DNA of 64,000 nt from Sthenelais limicola (Eukaryota; Annelida; Polychaeta; Phyllodocida; Sigalionidae). The position numbers and the translations under genes were made by a program. The stretch spans positions 128,016,755 to 128,080,754 of the forward strand of contig OW804094.1 of NCBI GenBank assembly GCA_942159475.1. Reading direction: 5' to 3'. Shown here in pieces: positions 32,441 to 64,000 of the stretch. The notes beneath the pieces were generated by a model, which had not been told where the DNA came from, ran no database searches, and saw only the letters and a list, made by a program, of their open reading frames with translations. How positions within the stretch are numbered: the stretch's first letter is position 1; the number at the start of each line of letters is the position of its first letter.

Positions 32441-34212
32441 CTGAAAAAGAAAAATGTTGTAGCTGTAAGTAACAAGTTTTACATGGTATCAACTTCATCA
32501 GACATAAAATAAATGTGTGATATTACATAATAATTGAATAGTTATTACTTTACACACACACAAACATGTATAATGTATGTACATACATGTATACATAATA
32601 TATTAACCTAAATTCAAAAACAAATGAGACTATTTCAAAGTTTGTAGTTATTAAGTGAAGAACCATTCTAAATTTTAAGAAAGCATGTGAAAGTTGTCAG
32701 TGACTGTCCAATAAACCACTTATTGGAACTTCCAACACACACTCATTATACCAATGTCCATTTCCTTCATTGATATCCACTTGGTTGAAGTAAGATCGAA
32801 TAGGCTATGCAACTTGAGTTATAAGCATTTGACACTTCCATAATTATAAACACCAATAATAGTCAAAAACAATTTACTATTTATAACCACCAGTAATCAC
32901 TGAATCAGTCAGGGTCTAACCAAAGATTATAGAACCTACTACTTACTATCTTTGGTCTAACATCAAACTGACTGTCTCCACCCCACTTTTAGATTGGATT
33001 AGGCAATATTAGAAGTGGACCAACAGAGCAAAGCCAAAGAGAAAAGAACCAAGATAGTGCTGCACCAAAATTTTAAAAAACTTTATTTAAATTTTTATTC
33101 TAAGATTTTCCTCACAGATGGAGGTGTTTCTTCCCCTTCGGTCAGTAGGCCTACCGTACAATTGTTATCACTAATATCAGGTTATACTTATATTATATTA
33201 TTATAGGGGTGAAATATCGTCCCTAAAATGTTAAATTCCACTTCAGTTCAATGAAAGCATGGAGTTGAGCCTTGAGGCAGTGACTGAGTCAGTCTGTCAC
33301 ATTTTCAAATTATGCAGTCTATAGATCTAGCGTCGGAGATATTTATATTCTACAGTTTTTTAGCTTTATCGTTTTCTGCTCTTAGGACCGTATCATGAGG
33401 CCTAGTTGGCAAAAGGCCGAGACTTAGAAATGCCAAATTTCTAGTCTAGGACTACCAGATCCATGCCTTGGCTTGTTGAAGTAGGCGTTTACCTCGCCGA
33501 AATTTAATGGGAAAATAATGTGATGGTTTACATAAGGAGATTCACTCATATGGTGTATGTGCCTTGGTATAGGAGTGGAACATATCTCTTTGTTATATGA
33601 TAGAAAAATTACTGGACAAGTGCAAAATCGGTTTTTGCAAGAACTTTGTTTGTAAACAACCCAGTCGGAAGGACCTAACATTTTCATCAAGATGGCGACA
33701 TGTGTGTGATCCGATCAATCAGTTGCGGCAATTATTAAAGCCGTCATATTCGTTGGTGGCCTATCTGAGAACTGACATATAAACTATTCCCTAGAGAAAA
33801 TATGTTTTTTATATTATGCCTAGGCAAAGCAAAATATAAGCATGACTTACGCCCCAAATTCGTCCGAAGTCTAGACTTACTCCAAACAGGGTTCCGAGAC
33901 CACGCTTAAACGCGGATCACGTGACCTACTTTCGAAGATACGAAAATATCTTAACTTCCAATTTTGATTTGATATCTTTTAAGAGAGTAAATATTCTTAT
34001 AATTCTATATTTTAATTATTGTGGTGTAATTTTAAAATCAATTAAAATGTTAATCTCATATAAAAGTTGATTACGAAACTCAAATGTATAAGCTAAGATC
34101 GCATGAAATCATCCAATCAGTGTAACCCTCAGCATCTGCAACATTCACGGGGAGTTCACAGAGCCAACAACACTATTTCTCAAATAAGGTTTTTACACAA
34201 TTGCTGGCAGCC
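32441..34212. promoter_or_regulatory. Head-to-head upstream region of the ZNF280-type gene and CPT1
   Basis: The first coding exon of the ZNF280-type gene starts after a CTTTTTCAG acceptor at 32441-32442, so at least one 5' exon lies to the right. CPT1 begins at 34213 with a good Kozak context (CAGCCATGG). Two sites stand out. CAAGATGGCGAC (33688-33699) is one base from the YY1 consensus. TCACGTGA (33917-33924), within GGTCACGTGAT on the minus strand, is a CLEAR/USF-type E-box 290 bp before the CPT1 ATG. No TATA box is obvious. An imperfect 70-nt hairpin is at 32906-32974. Promoter roles are inferred. Confidence 0.5.
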
Positions 34213-61803
<27,591 letters not shown>

Positions 61804-64000
61804 AGCATCTTAACGAACTCCTATTTCTCTTAGGTAAAATGTTCTTTGTTATCAATGTCACCGTGGATAGAACCTACGTGGGCCCTATGAAACCCGAGAG
61901 GGAGGAACTGCACATGGGAATTTGCGAAAAATATATCTTTCAAGAGAGGGCATTGTAAAGTTTATCAAGGAGCCATACATGTATATTGACTTGAACTGTT
62001 CATGGCGGACTCCCAAGGCTTGGGATCTTATTTTTAAAAATCTCCCTTTGAAATTATTTTTGTTTCAGTCCAATTCCCCTTGCCGAGTATGAAATTGTTA
62101 TAGGCATATTCATGAACATTGTTACCAGCATTTATATTTCAAACCTTCTAGGAATATCTTTTTTATGGAACATTTAGGAAAGAAACTTGTAAATACACTA
62201 CAACCAGAAATAACATAATGTGGTATATTTTTGTCATAATCCAGGTATTTTTTTCATTGTAGCCTTTGTTATCCATTTACATCTTGCAGTTTGAGAATCG
62301 AGAATCGAGAGGCGTATGACTATAGTTTTATCTAAGGGATTTCATGCTACGTATAAGGTTGCAACAAGAGTGTGAATAGAACTGTTCTTATGGACTGATA
62401 TTTATAACAATTATAATAAGTTAAAGATGGCAGGATTATTGAGTTGTGGGAGTTGTGGCATTAAAGGTATATAGTATTTACTATACTTTATCAGGAAAAT
62501 CGTCGACGATGGAGTGGGGAGTAAAACTGTTATGTGTATTACTTTTAGAAATAGTTAAGCAGTATTACATCTATTTCTGTGATGCGATTAGGAATAATAG
62601 ACGATACGATTTTTAGTAAATTGTAGATTGGGACTTATATTGTGGTGTGCGCATTTTATGAATCCTGAAGCCATCCATACGCACCTATCTACATTTTGAA
62701 AAGTGCTACTGTCTAAAAGGTCATCAACATTGTATTGAGGTGTGAAAGGGGTAGATTAGTTTGTTACGCAGATCAACGTGGTAGCCCTAGATGTCTGGTG
62801 TTCTATTAAAAGGTTCACTGTCTCTATCTCTCTCTAATATACTTAATTTAAATGAAAGAGGACACACTGCGAGCCGTTAATATTGCTTGCATGTATTCGC
62901 ATCCTTCGTAAGTCTTGAACATTGCTATGCATTAAAGTATCAACGCCTTTAGATTTTGAACTAGAATGTTTAATATATTGTTTAGTCACTTGAGGAAGGA
63001 CCGTAAGGCCTGAAATGTCGGACGGGTCTTCAAGTCTAAATAAACATCAAAATAATGTTACAGCCATCTCTCTTCTTCAAAAATCAACGATATGAATCCA
63101 CGAAGTCTGTATTACAAAAAAAGAGTTAGTGTCCCCACCAGTTGTTCAAATCTCTCACAACATTTTTTTTTTAAAAATCAGTTGGATAAAAATCACCAAC
63201 CTGTTCATTTTTTTCGTATGTATATATGTAAATCTGTAAACAAAGATAAGTGCGGTTTTCAAATAGTTAAACATTCGATCAAATATCTGGGTTAAATAGT
63301 GTTGTCTTGATTGAAATGTTGTTACAGTTGGATTACATCCGATTTTGCGTGGGAATTCTTAAACCATGCATGTACTAGAATAATTGAATATGCCTTTAAA
63401 TCTCAACCTAGGACAGATGGTGGTGAAGAATTCGACAGTATTCTATATTACTCTGAAATGTTTCATTGATATCTCGTTTCAAAAGTATCTTTTAATATTC
63501 GCTATGTTCTAATATGCAATCTAAGACTGATGTAAAATTTGTTCAATTCCATCTCGGCTTACATTTGCCAAGAGCTCTTTGTAAATTTCTGGATATGGTC
63601 CGAGAACCTTTTTCCTCCTACTTCCTACCATGGGTAGTATTCTAAGTCTTAGTATATGTGAACCTGCTTGGAAGGTCTGCACTAGTCATGAAAATGAATG
63701 ACAATATGTACTAAAATTTTGCACCTTTTAAGTGTAGTGAATATGAAATATATATGCCCTCAAAATGCTGTTTGTACATAGAGTATTATCTTTGGAAGAA
63801 GTTACTTTCAATACTGTAGATTCGAATCGGGAAAACATTTCCTATGTCTAAAAGATAACAAGAAGTTCCTTCGTATGGTTGGTATCATTCACTTATTCAA
63901 TTAGCTTATTTAAATAGGGATCTGGATAATATACTTGTTCACAGATTTCTCGTGTACATTATACTTATGTACTGAATAATCAATTCCCTACGCCTTAACA
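61804..64000 (+). other. CPT1 3' UTR and downstream sequence
   Basis: There is no coding exon after the CPT1 stop. A retroelement-tail-like phrase (GAGGAAGGACCGTAAGGCC, then TGAAATGTCGG, 62992-63021) is followed by AATAAA at 63039-63044. The frame at 63092-63295 is AT-rich and unmatched. No further gene is detectable before the right edge. Confidence 0.6.
63039..63044 (+). terminator. Candidate poly(A) signal downstream of CPT1
   Basis: AATAAA, 1.24 kb after the stop codon, inside what looks like an inserted retroelement tail. It could be the element's own signal rather than that of CPT1. Confidence 0.35.

Overview
The window is nuclear DNA from an animal, most likely a marine invertebrate. 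The genes have many short exons, canonical GT-AG introns of 0.1 to 10 kb, AT-rich non-coding DNA, and proteins that align closely with vertebrate families. I cannot fix the phylum from sequence alone. There are no bacterial-style operons, CRISPR arrays or rRNA genes. Most gene models below were assembled by hand: I placed each splice junction at a GT/AG pair that keeps the reading frame and continues the protein family.

Four genes alternate in strand. (1) 300-3200, minus: the first two coding exons of ALG13, a subunit of the enzyme adding the second GlcNAc in N-glycan assembly; the gene runs off the left edge. (2) 5375-14415, plus: a complete RNF111/Arkadia RING E3 ubiquitin ligase, 14 coding exons and 1121 residues, with several SUMO-interacting motifs. 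(3) 19229-32418, minus: a complete 19-exon, 1674-residue C2H2 zinc-finger protein of the ZNF280 (and related POGZ) family. It has N-terminal SUMO-interaction-like motifs, AT-hooks, a very long acidic/lysine-rich region and an unexpected RGG/YGG-type C-terminus. (4) 34213-61803, plus: a complete 16-exon, 780-residue carnitine O-palmitoyltransferase 1 (CPT1), the gate enzyme for mitochondrial fatty-acid oxidation.

ALG13 and RNF111 are head to head and share about 440 bp that carries an inverted pair of YY1-like ATGGCGGCC sites. RNF111 and the ZNF280-type gene are tail to tail across 4.8 kb of 3' UTR and spacer. The ZNF280-type gene and CPT1 are head to head across about 1.8 kb that contains an E-box of CLEAR/USF type. 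The genes do not form one pathway, but RNF111 and the ZNF280-type protein both look SUMO-linked.

Introns carry many non-autonomous elements with terminal inverted repeats. Several begin CAGGG in hAT style (2223-2915, 12508-12856, 30876-31542, 46233-46454, 57444-58076); others are at 1135-1566 and 37460-37810. There are also remnants of a Penelope-like GIY-YIG endonuclease (43843-44082) and a LINE-type reverse transcriptase (45545-46075), a dispersed SINE-like repeat, a long CT microsatellite and several local tandem duplications. No wholly new system was proven. The most unusual items are the ZNF280-type domain architecture, the SUMO-linked gene pair, and paired MEF2/TATA-like sites in the long CPT1 intron.
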